From Pseudomonadota bacterium (GTDB lineage: Bacteria > Pseudomonadota > Gammaproteobacteria > Acidiferrobacterales > UBA6901): 34,835 nucleotides of DNA. Positions 1 to 7,663 of the stretch are shown here, in pieces. Numbering within the stretch: the stretch's first letter is position 1; the number at the start of each line of letters is the position of its first letter. The stretch covers positions 1 through 34,835 of the forward strand of contig JAJYEE010000025.1 in assembly GCA_021790335.1 (NCBI GenBank), read 5' to 3'. The translations under genes were made by a program, and so were the position numbers. The notes under the pieces are model-generated. The model made no database searches and had not been told where the DNA came from. It was given only the letters and a program-made list of their open reading frames with translations.

Positions 1-166
1 TCGACGCTTGCCCACCGGATTTCCCGGATCATTCCGGCAACCCGGACAAGCCATCGCCGGGATGATGCGCAAACCATCGCTTCGCATCCGCGGCGTCTTC
101 GCCTGCTTGCGGATGACAGAAAACTCATGTGCGCCAGCTGGGTGACTGGAGAACAAATTTACCTTG
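1..166 (+). mobile_element. 3' end of an ISAs1-family element, copy A (cut by window start)
   Basis: The plus strand encodes the last ~47 residues of an ISAs1-type transposase (ending ..LRMTENSCAPAG, stop at 143-145), followed by ~20 bases that probably reach the element's right end. The stretch is identical, base for base, to 1507-1672, and the identity stops abruptly after ACCTTG at 166/1672. The start of this copy lies outside the window, so its full length is unknown. The family call rests on copy B, which shows more of the C-terminal half. Confidence 0.7.
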
Positions 167-185
167 GGTGGAGTCCGTAGATTTC

Positions 186-213
186 TTGACAGCCGCTGCT
201 CCTGTTATATCTT
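186..213 (+). promoter_or_regulatory. Candidate sigma-70 promoter for the small lipoprotein gene
   Basis: A perfect -35 hexamer TTGACA (186-191) is followed 16 bp later by a weak -10 TATCTT (208-213); TATATC at 206-211 is an alternative. It lies just downstream of the IS end, 175-200 bp before the lipoprotein start codon, which implies an untranslated leader of about 165 nt. Prediction by eye only. Confidence 0.45.
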
Positions 214-219
214 TATTTT

Positions 220-387
220 TAATGGGGCCGCCGCGCACAATGCCCAAGTTTCAGTCCCAGCCAAGGTAAAACCTTGGTCCTTTTGAAAGGACGGTAGGGA
301 CTCTGCGAGTCTTTCGGGCCGGTGTGGGTTGAACAAAAACAATTACTGATTCACAGGTTAACTACGAACCGGGAAAGAGAAACAATC
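220..387 (+). ncRNA. Structured 5' leader with three consecutive hairpins
   Basis: Between the candidate promoter and the lipoprotein start there are three adjacent perfect stems: 261-267/271-277 (CCAAGGT/ACCTTGG), 277-282/287-292 (GTCCTT/AAGGAC) and 299-303/307-311 (GACTC/GAGTC). The segment has no convincing ORF. No run of T follows the stems, so they do not look like a simple terminator. The arrangement suggests an RNA regulatory leader, but it matches no riboswitch class I can name: the conserved core of the GEMM c-di-GMP riboswitch is absent. Confidence 0.4.
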
Positions 388-618
388 ATGAAAAGCTCTG
401 CACATTGTAATAATAAATTAGGGCTGGCCGGGTTAGTAATGATGTCTCTCATAGGGTGTGCCAGTACCGGCAATGTGCTCCCCGGCACTCCAATTGGGGT
501 GGATTCACAGGGTCGCGAGATCTACAGGTATTGTACTAATGGCGGGCAGTGTATCAGGTCCTATTATCCGCAAATGAATTCTTTCGCATTTTATTACGCC
601 ATACAACAACGACGCTAG
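388..618 (+). CDS. Small predicted lipoprotein, unknown function
   Basis: The product is 76 residues. Its N-terminus has a short polar region, a hydrophobic stretch and the lipobox LIGC with the lipidated Cys near residue 23, so it should be exported and anchored by signal peptidase II processing. The mature part is ~54 residues and includes two Cys flanking GGQ (CTNGGQC), which could form a disulfide in the periplasm. The ATG at 388 is chosen because the lipoprotein signal begins there and a purine-rich GGGAAAGAGA lies at 371-380; an in-frame upstream start at 322 would put extra polar residues before the signal. The gene sits between two IS remnants and has a low-GC start unlike its surroundings, consistent with acquired DNA. 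I do not recognise a family. Confidence 0.65.
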   Translation: MKSSAHCNNKLGLAGLVMMSLIGCASTGNVLPGTPIGVDSQGREIYRYCTNGGQCIRSYYPQMNSFAFYYAIQQRR

Positions 619-1085
619 AGAAGTATTTTGCCAACGTTTTGGTTCAGGCGACAACTAGTGTCCCGGAAATAACGTTGCAGACTGGCTGCCTTCTTTTTCC
701 CTCTCGGCAGCGTGGATCCGGGCTTGATCTGCGCGCGCTCGATCTTCCCGATGATCTGTCCGACGCTGGCCGTCCAGATGAACAGCTTGGGGTTTTCGTT
801 TCAAGCCTGCATGAATTCCCTGATTGCCTGTTTTAAATCCGGCGCGCTCACGAAGCTGCCGCGCCGTATTGTCTTATCGGTCAATTCTCGAAACCAACGC
901 TCCACCCCGTTCAGCCAGATCGAACTGGTCGGAACGAAGTGGCAAACAAATCTGGGATGCTTCTTCAGCCACGCTCGCGCATGCGGCTCTTTGTGCGTGC
1001 CGTAGTTGTCCATCACCAGGTGCAATTTCAGCTCCGAGGGAAACTCGCCGTCCAATCGGCGCAGGTTGCAAAAAACTTGCCCCAC
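615..1085 (-). pseudogene. Decayed IS630-family transposase (C-terminal part, in-frame nonsense codon)
   Basis: The minus strand encodes the DDE C-terminal half of an IS630-type transposase: LVMDNYGTHK with the second catalytic Asp, FVPTSSIWLNGVERWF with the region of the final acidic residue, then IRRGSFVS. An in-frame TGA at 801-803 stands where a Trp is expected (QA-stop-NENPKLFIWTAS); reading continues in the same frame to a stop at 615-617 and ends in a lysine-rich tail (PRGKKK). The N-terminal DNA-binding part is missing: homology stops near 1075. The element is therefore dead. The remnant ends within ~40 bp of the lipoprotein stop codon. Confidence 0.8.
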
Positions 1086-1224
1086 CTGCCCCCGTTACTA
1101 TGTTCCCGTCCCCCACAATAGGGGCTTCGGCCAGCCCAGTTGATGGCGATCCAAACCCGCGTAAATATGGCGGCGAGATCGGTCAAGACGATATCTTGGT
1201 ACGCAAATTCCTAAATACACTAAC

Positions 1225-1672
1225 GTATGCAGCACGGCACTCGATAGGATATATCGACTTTCCGTATGTCGGTCAGGTATTTCTGACCGAACGGGAAACC
1301 CCCATCAAGAAGATGGGCGAACTCCGGCGCGAGATCGCGCCTGGCTTGGCGGGTCGTAACCGGCAGGACACTTCGCCGCAACGGCTGCTGGCGACCAATC
1401 GCGATCACTGGCTGATCGAAAGTGTTCATCACATCATCGACTGGAATCACGACGAAGATCGATCGCGCATTCGCACCGGCTTCGGTCCCGAAAATATCAC
1501 CCGCCTTCGACGCTTGCCCACCGGATTTCCCGGATCATTCCGGCAACCCGGACAAGCCATCGCCGGGATGATGCGCAAACCATCGCTTCGCATCCGCGGC
1601 GTCTTCGCCTGCTTGCGGATGACAGAAAACTCATGTGCGCCAGCTGGGTGACTGGAGAACAAATTTACCTTG
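1225..1672 (+). mobile_element. ISAs1-family transposase remnant, copy B (5'-truncated)
   Basis: From about 1225 the plus strand reads as the C-terminal part of an ISAs1-type transposase: DFPYVGQVFLTERE, then LLATNRDHW.IES, then IIDWNHDEDRSRIRTG and GPENITRLRRL, ending ..LRMTENSCAPAG with the stop at 1649-1651. The N-terminal domain and first catalytic residues are absent, so it cannot transpose by itself. The reading frame is open from 1225 to the stop, suggesting truncation rather than point decay. The last 166 bp (1507-1672) duplicate copy A. The probable right end of the element is near 1672. Confidence 0.75.
1507..1672 (+). repeat. Direct repeat, second copy of 1-166 (at least 166 bp, identical)
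   Basis: Positions 1-166 and 1507-1672 match with an offset of 1506 bp and no visible difference. The first copy runs off the window, so 166 bp is a minimum. The right borders coincide exactly, as expected of two copies of one IS end, or of a duplication with a breakpoint there. The intervening ~1.34 kb contains the lipoprotein gene and the IS630 remnant. Confidence 0.95.
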
Positions 1673-1744
1673 TGCTGCCTGCAGAGCCCGATGGGCAACG
1701 AAATTCAGCGGCCGACCTGGATTCCCGGGCGATATGCCGCAATC

Positions 1745-2170
1745 CTATTCGCAGGCACCCCTGTCCCAGTGGAAGAACTGGGCATGTACCTGCCGGTAGG
1801 CCCATACGCCGAACAGAATCCCGAGCAGAGTGAACGCCGCCGCCAGCTGGCCTTCGCCCAGCTGCACGATCGCGATCGCCGGGCAGGAACCGGTCAGGGC
1901 CCAGCCCACGCCGAACAGGATGCTGCCGGGGATCGTGCCGGGATGGAAGGGTTTGGAGGGAATGCTGTGTCCGTGGGCAAACACCAGGAATCCGATCATG
2001 GTGAGGACGACGGCGCCGGCGAAGGTATAGAGCAGGCGCAGATCGGAAAAGACGAACATGTGGTGCACCTGGCTGTAGCTGGCAAAACCGATACGGCTCA
2101 GGGAAAACCCTAGGGCCAGCCCAAAAAGTCCGTAGACGAGATGCTGTACGACGGCCGATTGCTTTTTCAT
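1745..2170 (-). CDS. YeeE/YedE-type membrane protein, short partner (DUF6691-like)
   Basis: The product is 141 residues and almost entirely hydrophobic, with about four membrane helices. The motif [12 protein letters not shown] at ~88-98, with Cys96 inside a membrane segment, is typical of the half-size partner of YeeE/YedE (DUF395) sulfur-compound transporters. In full-length members such as TsuA, membrane Cys residues relay thiosulfate. The ATG at 2168-2170 overlaps the TGA of the upstream gene in an ATGA, so the two are translationally coupled. The pair plausibly forms a two-subunit transporter of thiosulfate or another sulfur species in the inner membrane. The substrate is inferred from the family, not from this sequence. 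Confidence 0.85.
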   Translation of the reverse strand: MKKQSAVVQHLVYGLFGLALGFSLSRIGFASYSQVHHMFVFSDLRLLYTFAGAVVLTMIGFLVFAHGHSIPSKPFHPGTIPGSILFGVGWALTGSCPAIAIVQLGEGQLAAAFTLLGILFGVWAYRQVHAQFFHWDRGACE

Positions 2171-2793
2171 CTTGCCAGTACCTGTGCGAGGAAGGAGACT
2201 CCGACCGCGGTCGCGAAGAATATCGCAGTAGCCAGCATGCTTGCTGGCACCAGGCGCGAGCAGCCGCTCAATCCATGTCCCGAAGTGCATCCGCCCGCCA
2301 TCTGGGTACCGAAGCCGACCAGTCCGCCGCCGAACATCAGCAGCAGCCAGGAATGCCATCCCGACCCGAACAGCTGCGTATATACCGGTCCGAGATCAAA
2401 GCGAAGCGCGAAGGTGCCGTTCAGCGTCGCTGCGATGAATCCGCCCACAAGCATCGCGGCAAAAAAAGTCAGATGAACGGACCAGTGCGCGCGTGCGGGC
2501 GGCGAGATCGTTTTGGACGGAGACTTGGCGCCTGCACCAGGTCCCGACAGGGACTGGAGTGTGGCCTGTTCGCCGAATTCGGCCAGAGTGGCAGCCAGCA
2601 GGGCGTCACCCATGGCTGTTGCGTTGACGCGCAAAGGGGCTTCGGCCCGCGCAACAGCCCGCGCCTCACGCCAGCCGACGATATTTGCCCAGCTGCCGGA
2701 AACGCCCAGCGGGCGTCGCAACAGCAGCCAGAAGCCGATAGCAATGGCTGCGAGCGCCAAAGATCCGAGCCACCACGGCCAGTAGTTCATCAT
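2167..2793 (-). CDS. YeeE/YedE (DUF395) family membrane transporter subunit
   Basis: The product is 208 residues. There is one N-terminal membrane helix (~8-25), a polar linker of ~80 residues unlike the core family, then three to four helices with the DUF395 signature [18 protein letters not shown] (~160-177; conserved Cys169). Known members import thiosulfate or other reduced sulfur through membrane Cys residues. The start ATG at 2791-2793 overlaps the TGA of the ankyrin gene (2790-2792), and its own TGA overlaps the start of the short partner. All three genes should be made from one message. The N-terminal helix plus cytosolic or periplasmic linker is an unusual extension; its role is unknown. 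Confidence 0.85.
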   Translation of the reverse strand: MMNYWPWWLGSLALAAIAIGFWLLLRRPLGVSGSWANIVGWREARAVARAEAPLRVNATAMGDALLAATLAEFGEQATLQSLSGPGAGAKSPSKTISPPARAHWSVHLTFFAAMLVGGFIAATLNGTFALRFDLGPVYTQLFGSGWHSWLLLMFGGGLVGFGTQMAGGCTSGHGLSGCSRLVPASMLATAIFFATAVGVSFLAQVLAR

Positions 2794-3695
2794 GTCGCGG
2801 TTCTCGCCAGTTCCGGCATTGCGATTGATTCGAGCCGCATGCAGCGGATCGGACCCGATACCGCGCTGAATGTCTCGATACGACGGACTATGCCCAGGAT
2901 CGTGTCCTCGTCGCCAACAGGCCCGGTGATCACGATGACCGTGGCAAAGCCCTGGTCGTCGGCCGCTGCCTTGTGGACCATCGCCTCGATGGCGACGTAG
3001 CAGTCGCCGCAGGCATGCGCGATTTCCGGGGCGAGCTCGTGGGCATTGCGCGTCGGGATGCACATGCAATAGCCTTGTCCGTGATCGGCAGCGTGCGGGC
3101 GTTCGCCCGCGAGCGGTACTACCTGCGCCGGCGGCGGGCGCACCGGTTGTTCTTGCGCTTCCCGGTGTTCCGTTACGGGCGCCGTGACGGTGTTTGGCAG
3201 GGGAATGCCGCTCGGCTGCCCGCCGCCGGCAGCGATGATCTTGGCGGCCTGCGAGAACCCTGCCTGGACCGCCAAGTCATGGGCGTTCATCCCATGCAGG
3301 TTGGTCGCGGAGACGTCAGCGCCCTTGGAAAGCAGCAGGCGAATAATGGGAATATTGCCGCGGGTTGCCGCCACCATGAGCGGAGTCATGCCCTCGGGAT
3401 TGCGCACGCTGATATTGACACCGGTGCGCAGCAGGGACTCCACCATGTGCACGCGATCCTTCAGGATCGCATTGAAAAGGGCCGCCGCACCGTAGGCGGT
3501 CGAAGTGCGCGGTGTTTCAATGCGCTTGCCGTTGGGCAGCAGATTCAGAGGAACTGTTTGTCCTTCGAGGGAACGCTGATAGCGCGCGCATTGGGTGAAT
3601 TCGCCTTCACAGTAGTGAACCTGCCAGACTTTCAGTGCAGGGTTCAGTGCGAACTGCGGGAAAAGCTCACAGTTTTTCGTGTGACTGCATGCCAT
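2790..3695 (-). CDS. Ankyrin-repeat protein with N-terminal Cys domain and Cys-rich C-terminus
   Basis: The product is 301 residues with no signal peptide, hence probably cytosolic. Residues ~9-55 form a small domain with spaced Cys (C9, C29, C36; [13 protein letters not shown]) of a kind I have seen at the ends of bacterial signalling proteins, function unknown. Residues ~65-158 are about three ankyrin repeats ([28 protein letters not shown]). A proline-rich linker (~165-205) follows, then a ~95-residue C-terminal region with CMC (210-212) and CGDC (229-232) that I do not recognise. The start at 3693-3695 has a good ribosome site (AGAGAGGG, ~8 nt before). The gene heads the operon with the two YeeE/YedE genes and overlaps the next by ATGA. 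A sensing or sulfur-handling role is inference from context and the Cys pairs. Confidence 0.8.
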   Translation of the reverse strand: MACSHTKNCELFPQFALNPALKVWQVHYCEGEFTQCARYQRSLEGQTVPLNLLPNGKRIETPRTSTAYGAAALFNAILKDRVHMVESLLRTGVNISVRNPEGMTPLMVAATRGNIPIIRLLLSKGADVSATNLHGMNAHDLAVQAGFSQAAKIIAAGGGQPSGIPLPNTVTAPVTEHREAQEQPVRPPPAQVVPLAGERPHAADHGQGYCMCIPTRNAHELAPEIAHACGDCYVAIEAMVHKAAADDQGFATVIVITGPVGDEDTILGIVRRIETFSAVSGPIRCMRLESIAMPELARTAT

Positions 3696-4107
3696 GAGAC
3701 CGACCCTCTCTGGGTAGTAACAGCATTTTTCGGATGGTTCGTTCGTATGTCCCTATGGACTAAAATCCAAGCATAAAACGTGCCATTCCGCAGAGATGAA
3801 TCTCAACAACAATGCCGGTGCAGGAGACGGTGAGGTCGCGCTGGATCAATGCGATCTCGTTGGCGATGCAGGGCCCGGAAGGAACGGAACATGGGGTGAT
3901 TCCGGACTCGGTTTTTGCCCCGTGCTTTGGCACTTTTATGGAAATAATTATAAATAATAATATAGACGCTGTCCGCGGGATAGCCAGCGCACGGTGTTCC
4001 GAATGGGCCCAACCACGGCAGTTTTGCCGCGATCTACGTGCCGCCCGAGTCCGGAGCAGGTTTCTGTCCCTGCAATCCGGACTGGGCGGATATTGCGAGG
4101 GGTGCAG
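3696..4107. other. Gene-free region with an AT-rich promoter island
   Basis: No convincing gene. A frame on the plus strand ending at 4128-4130 reads protein-like (..FAAIYVPPESGAGFCPC..) but lacks an ATG and overlaps the end of the minus-strand gene at 4108. The notable feature is a ~30-bp AT-only tract near 3941-3964 in otherwise GC-rich DNA. Confidence 0.5.
3927..3954 (+). promoter_or_regulatory. AT-rich promoter island with hits on both strands
   Basis: On the plus strand TTGGCA (3927-3932) and TATAAA (3949-3954) are 16 bp apart, a near-consensus sigma-70 promoter with no obvious gene downstream. On the minus strand TATAAT lies at 3947-3952 with CGGACA about 18 bp upstream; this could drive the ankyrin-YeeE operon with a ~240-nt leader. 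Which strand is used cannot be decided by eye. Confidence 0.4.
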
Positions 4108-4356
4108 TCAGTCCGAAGCCGGACCCCTAAATGCTGCGAGGGTCTCGGTCAGAAGTCCTTCGAGCAAGGCATCGGGGTTGGCCCGAAAGAACGTATCGGC
4201 ATCGCCGTTCGGCGCATCCGCGGCGCCGGTGTTGGCCCCGGCGTTCTCATGCCAGCTTGCTTGCGGTGTGGCAGGTTGCGGAACCGGTCCGAAAATCACG
4301 GGGAATGCGGGGTTCAATGCGTCGGCAGAAGTGATCTGTTCCTTTTTCCATGTCAT
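4108..4356 (-). CDS. Small hypothetical protein
   Basis: The product is 82 residues, without signal peptide or membrane segment. The N-terminus begins MTWKKEQITSADALNPAFP; the middle is rich in Ala, Asn, Gly and Asp and looks disordered; the last ~25 residues (FFRANPDALLEGLLTETL) are likely helical. The start at 4354-4356 is favoured over an upstream in-frame ATG by a strong ribosome site, AAAGGAGT, nine bases before it. It is on the same strand as algC, ~290 bp downstream of algC's end. I do not recognise a family; the good ribosome site is the main reason to call it a gene. Confidence 0.55.
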   Translation of the reverse strand: MTWKKEQITSADALNPAFPVIFGPVPQPATPQASWHENAGANTGAADAPNGDADTFFRANPDALLEGLLTETLAAFRGPASD

Positions 4357-4544
4357 GCGAAGGACTCCTTTACGGTATTGGAGGAGGGTCGACACGCAGG
4401 TGTGCTACAGAATATCACCGATGCGGTTGATTAACCGTAGGTCAACGGCATGAATTTGCAAGACTGCGCAGGCGCCCAAAAGGCAAATTTCCGAAAGAGA
4501 AACGACCGATGGCGGGCCGCGCAGGATGGCCGGTCGTGCCGCTG

Positions 4545-4566
4545 GACGACACTTGGTGGTGTCGTC
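4545..4566. other. Perfect 8-bp hairpin downstream of algC
   Basis: GACGACAC (4545-4552) and GTGTCGTC (4559-4566) form a perfect stem with a 6-nt loop, ~80 bp after the algC stop on the minus strand. A second, looser pair, ACGACCG (4502-4508) and CGGTCGT (4531-4537), is close by. No T run follows, so it may be a factor-dependent end or an mRNA-stabilising stem rather than a classic terminator. Confidence 0.3.
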
Positions 4567-4644
4567 GGTAGAGGTGTGTTTACGGTGCATCTCTCCGGCT
4601 TCGCGGCGCGCTGAGGAATCGCGAGCCGGTGGCGGGGCGAAGGC

Positions 4645-6054
4645 TCAGAACGGCAGTGACAGCCCGGGTCGTACCTGGTTAATCAATGCCCGGAAGTCGT
4701 CCTGGATGCGGTTTAGCGCGGCAGCGCTGTCGGCCTCGAACCGCAACACCAGTACCGGAGTTGTGTTGGAGGCACGCACAAGACCGAAGCCGTCACGATA
4801 GTCCACGCGCAGCCCGTCGAGCGTGGTCATGCGCGCTCCCGGGAACTGCGCGCGCTCGATCAGCTCCCTCACCACGGCGTAGTGCTCGCCCTCGCCCAGC
4901 TTGATGTGCAGCTCCGGAGTATTGAAAGTGTTCGGCAGAGATCCGAAGATTTCCGCCGGTGGTCGCGGATCGCGTGACAGCAGCTCCAGCAGCCGCGCAG
5001 CCGCGTACAGTCCATCGTCGAAACCGTACCAGCGCTCCTTGAAAAAGATATGGCCGCTCATTTCACCGGCCAGCAGTGCGCCAGTTTCCCGGAGTTTGGC
5101 CTTGATGAAGGAATGTCCGGTCTTCCACAACAGAGGCCGTCCGCCGGCCTCGCTTATGGCTGCCTCGAGGGTACGCGAGGATTTGACGTCGTAGATGATC
5201 TCGGCGCCCGGATTACGCGACAGCACATCGCGCGCGAACAGGATCATCTGCCGGTCTGGCCAGATGATCGAACCGTCCGGTGATACCACGCCAAGGCGGT
5301 CTCCGTCGCCGTCAAAGGCGAGGCCCACGTCGACGGCGCCGCTGGTCACCGCGCTGATCAGGTCTGCCAGGTTCTGTGGTTGGCTTGGATCAGGATGATG
5401 GTTCGGAAAGCGGCCATCGACATCGCAGTAAAGTTCGCGCACCTCGCATCCCAGTCGACGGGCAAGCTCCGGAGCAAGTTCGCCAGCGACGCCGTTGCCG
5501 CAGTCGATGATGATGCGCAGTCTGCGTTCGAGCCTGATATCGGAGGTGATGCGCTGCAGATAGGCTTCGCGTACATCCGACTGTCTGAGCGTGCCGTGGC
5601 CAGACGAGAGATCGCCTTCCACCAGCCGGCGGCGGAGATCCTGTATCGCCGCCCCCGAGAGTGTTTCGCCACCGAGCACGATCTTGAGGCCGTTATACTC
5701 GGGCGGGTTGTGACTGCCAGTCACCATTACGCCCGAGTGTGTTCCAAGGTGATGCGTGGCGAAATACAGCACCGGCGTCGGAACTCTGCCGACGTCCACG
5801 ACGTCGCAGCCGGTCGCGACGAGGCCGCGTGCCAGGGCCTGCGCCAGGTCCGGACCTGAAAGTCGGCCATCGCGCGCCACGGCGACTCGCTGGGTGCCGC
5901 GCGTCAGGGCCTCGCTTCCAATCGCCCGGCCGATCTGTTCGGTGATCGCGGGCGTAAGGGTTTTTCCGACTATGCCGCGGATATCATAGGCCTTGAAGAT
6001 TTCTGCCGGGAACTGATCGGGCAGCGTCGGTGCGGGCTGGCGGGATTTGGACAT
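4645..6054 (-). CDS. algC: Phosphomannomutase/phosphoglucomutase (AlgC type)
   Basis: The 469-residue product interconverts mannose-6-P/mannose-1-P and glucose-6-P/glucose-1-P in the cytosol, feeding exopolysaccharide, LPS core and O-antigen synthesis. All four family landmarks are present: the phosphoserine loop VMVTGSHNPPEYNG (Ser114), the Mg2+ loop FDGDGDRLG (Asp248, 250, 252), the sugar-recognition loop GEMSGH (Glu331), and the C-terminal phosphate-binding RASNTTP. The N-terminal FKAYDIRGIVG is also typical. Length matches AlgC of Pseudomonas (463). In many gammaproteobacteria algC follows coaBC and dut directly; here an outer-membrane gene on the other strand is inserted before it, so it needs its own promoter. 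Confidence 0.96.
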   Translation of the reverse strand: MSKSRQPAPTLPDQFPAEIFKAYDIRGIVGKTLTPAITEQIGRAIGSEALTRGTQRVAVARDGRLSGPDLAQALARGLVATGCDVVDVGRVPTPVLYFATHHLGTHSGVMVTGSHNPPEYNGLKIVLGGETLSGAAIQDLRRRLVEGDLSSGHGTLRQSDVREAYLQRITSDIRLERRLRIIIDCGNGVAGELAPELARRLGCEVRELYCDVDGRFPNHHPDPSQPQNLADLISAVTSGAVDVGLAFDGDGDRLGVVSPDGSIIWPDRQMILFARDVLSRNPGAEIIYDVKSSRTLEAAISEAGGRPLLWKTGHSFIKAKLRETGALLAGEMSGHIFFKERWYGFDDGLYAAARLLELLSRDPRPPAEIFGSLPNTFNTPELHIKLGEGEHYAVVRELIERAQFPGARMTTLDGLRVDYRDGFGLVRASNTTPVLVLRFEADSAAALNRIQDDFRALINQVRPGLSLPF

Positions 6055-6435
6055 GGCTTTCTGTGCTCGGATACGTTAGGTGACAAAGCCCTTGATTCAG
6101 TGTGCGAAGTGTAAAGCATGGTCCCGGTCGCGGGCCACTACTCTGCTGGCCGGTGCGCCGGATTTCGCACCGTGCCTGCGCCGCAACTTTTCCGCCGCCG
6201 GCCGCAAGGAAACGATGCCTTTCATTACCAGGAGTGAAGCGTGCGCAGCGTCGGGGTGCGCGCAATCGTGCGACGGTGCGGCCCGAATCGGGGCTATGCA
6301 TCGCAATGGGCGTTCCGGTATATCGTCTTGCTGTCGGTCGCGGGCCTGTGCTACGTTTCCGATGGCGCTGTTGGACCGGTTTTGGCCCGGAACATGACCG
6401 GGCATTCAGTATGAACATCAGTAAGGAGCAGGGTG
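6055..6435. other. Divergent intergenic region between algC and the barrel gene
   Basis: About 380 bp between two divergently read genes. Open frames here on both strands have no recognisable domain or ribosome site, and I see no strong promoter. It must carry the control regions for both algC (minus) and the outer-membrane gene (plus). Confidence 0.5.
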
Positions 6436-7101
6436 ATGAAATCACAACGGATGCTTTGCACGATTCTTGCGATGGTTTCGGCTGCGGCAATGTCGGTTCC
6501 GGCGCATGCCGCCGGCTGGTATGTCGGTGCCGGTATCGGTGGCGGACATGCTGTGGATGCCGACAGCAACGTCTTCAGCACTATTTCGGTGCTGTCGAAC
6601 GGCGGGGTTCCGATCGCGAGCAGTTACGATTCCAGCCGGTCCGTCTTTCAGCTTTTCGGCGGATTCCGTTTTAATCCCTATTTTGCCGCCGAAGCGGGGT
6701 ATATCGATTTCGGTCGCTACACGCTCAACGGCTTGGCTGCCGCGGGCGGGGGGTATGTCGCAGTGAGCGCGACCGACCATGTCGATGCGCTTTATGCTGC
6801 CGCCGTGGGGTCACTCCCGATAAACCAGACGATCTCGGTTTTCGGCAAGCTCGGGCTGGCAAGTTCCCAGGACAGGGAGTCTTGTTTTGTCAGCGGAGCC
6901 TTCTGCCCGTCAGAGAGTGATTCGGGGATTGAGCCCATGGTCGGATTGGGCATCGAGTTTCCTGTCACGCCTGCACGGTGGCAAGCCCATTGGGCGATGC
7001 GGGTCGAGTACGACTCGTACTCGAGCATCGGGAACAGCAGCAATGAATACACCGCCGGGACCTTCGACACACTCACCGCCAACGGCGTTTACCAGTTCTG
7101 A
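6436..7101 (+). CDS. Outer-membrane beta-barrel protein (OmpA/OprF-like 8-strand type)
   Basis: The 221-residue product has a clear signal peptide (MKSQRM.., hydrophobic core, cleavage after AHA near residue 26) and a mature part beginning GWYVGAGIGGG, typical of small porin-like barrels. Alternating hydrophobic/polar strands recur (FQLFGGFRFNPYFAAEAGYIDFG; ISVFGKLGLA; MRVEYDSYSS), and the chain ends NGVYQF with the terminal Phe used for outer-membrane insertion. The ATG at 6436 follows AAGGAG (6423-6428) by 7 nt; a GTG at 6433 would be too close. A mid-chain Cys pair (CFVSGAFC) could form a loop disulfide. It breaks the usual dut-algC adjacency. Confidence 0.85.
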   Translation: MKSQRMLCTILAMVSAAAMSVPAHAAGWYVGAGIGGGHAVDADSNVFSTISVLSNGGVPIASSYDSSRSVFQLFGGFRFNPYFAAEAGYIDFGRYTLNGLAAAGGGYVAVSATDHVDALYAAAVGSLPINQTISVFGKLGLASSQDRESCFVSGAFCPSESDSGIEPMVGLGIEFPVTPARWQAHWAMRVEYDSYSSIGNSSNEYTAGTFDTLTANGVYQF

Positions 7102-7207
7102 TTTCCGACCGGACGGTCGGGCCGGTGTATCACACGGCTTTCGTGCAATCCGCAGGGAGTGCCGACGATCGGCGGACATCCGCGCCTGAGCGGCCGCCGG
7201 TTCGACC

Positions 7208-7663
7208 CTATTTGCGGCCTGAATGCCCGAAGCCGCCACCACCGCGCCGGCTTTCCTCGAATTCCTCCACGACCTGAAATTCAGCCTGTACTACCGGAAC
7301 GAACACCATTTGCGCGATCCGGTCGCCGGGTTCGATCACGAAATGCTCGTGGCCACGGTTCCAGCAGGAAACGAGTATCTGGCCCTGGTAATCGGAGTCG
7401 ATGAGACCGACCAGATTGCCAAGCACGATCCCGTGCTTGTGTCCGAGTCCGGAACGCGGCAGGAGCACGGCGGCCAGGTGTTGCACGCCGATGTGGATGG
7501 CGATCCCGGTCGGTATCAAGTGGGCTTCGCCCGGCTCGATGCGCAGGTGCTCGTCTATGCAGGCGCACAGGTCGATGCCCGCGGAGCCGTCGGTGGCGTA
7601 ACGCGGCATCGGGAATTTACTGCCGATGCGCGAGTCGAGGATTTTCAGCTGGATTTTTTGCAT
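7208..7663 (-). CDS. dut: Deoxyuridine 5'-triphosphate nucleotidohydrolase
   Basis: The 151-residue product hydrolyses dUTP to dUMP and pyrophosphate, keeping uracil out of DNA and supplying dTMP synthesis. All five trimeric dUTPase motifs can be read: [29 protein letters not shown] (catalytic Asp), [11 protein letters not shown] and the C-terminal [10 protein letters not shown] arm. It ends GRK. The start at 7661-7663 lies 47 bp inside the end of coaBC, so the genes overlap and are probably cotranscribed. The coaBC-dut order is standard in gammaproteobacteria. Confidence 0.97.
   Translation of the reverse strand: MQKIQLKILDSRIGSKFPMPRYATDGSAGIDLCACIDEHLRIEPGEAHLIPTGIAIHIGVQHLAAVLLPRSGLGHKHGIVLGNLVGLIDSDYQGQILVSCWNRGHEHFVIEPGDRIAQMVFVPVVQAEFQVVEEFEESRRGGGGFGHSGRK

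Noticed and set aside
215-387. A c-di-GMP (GEMM) riboswitch in the lipoprotein leader
   Set aside because: GCACA and several stems recall GEMM, but the conserved GGACGCAAAGC and GGCCTAA core is absent, so only an unclassified structured leader is reported.
824-1651. One 275-codon plus-strand gene
   Set aside because: Its first ~130 codons are antisense to the IS630 remnant; only the part after ~1225 is real, as an ISAs1 fragment.
3994-4434. 146-codon plus-strand ORF opposite the small 82-residue gene
   Set aside because: Arg/Gly-rich shadow; the minus-strand gene has a strong AAAGGAGT ribosome site and this one has none.
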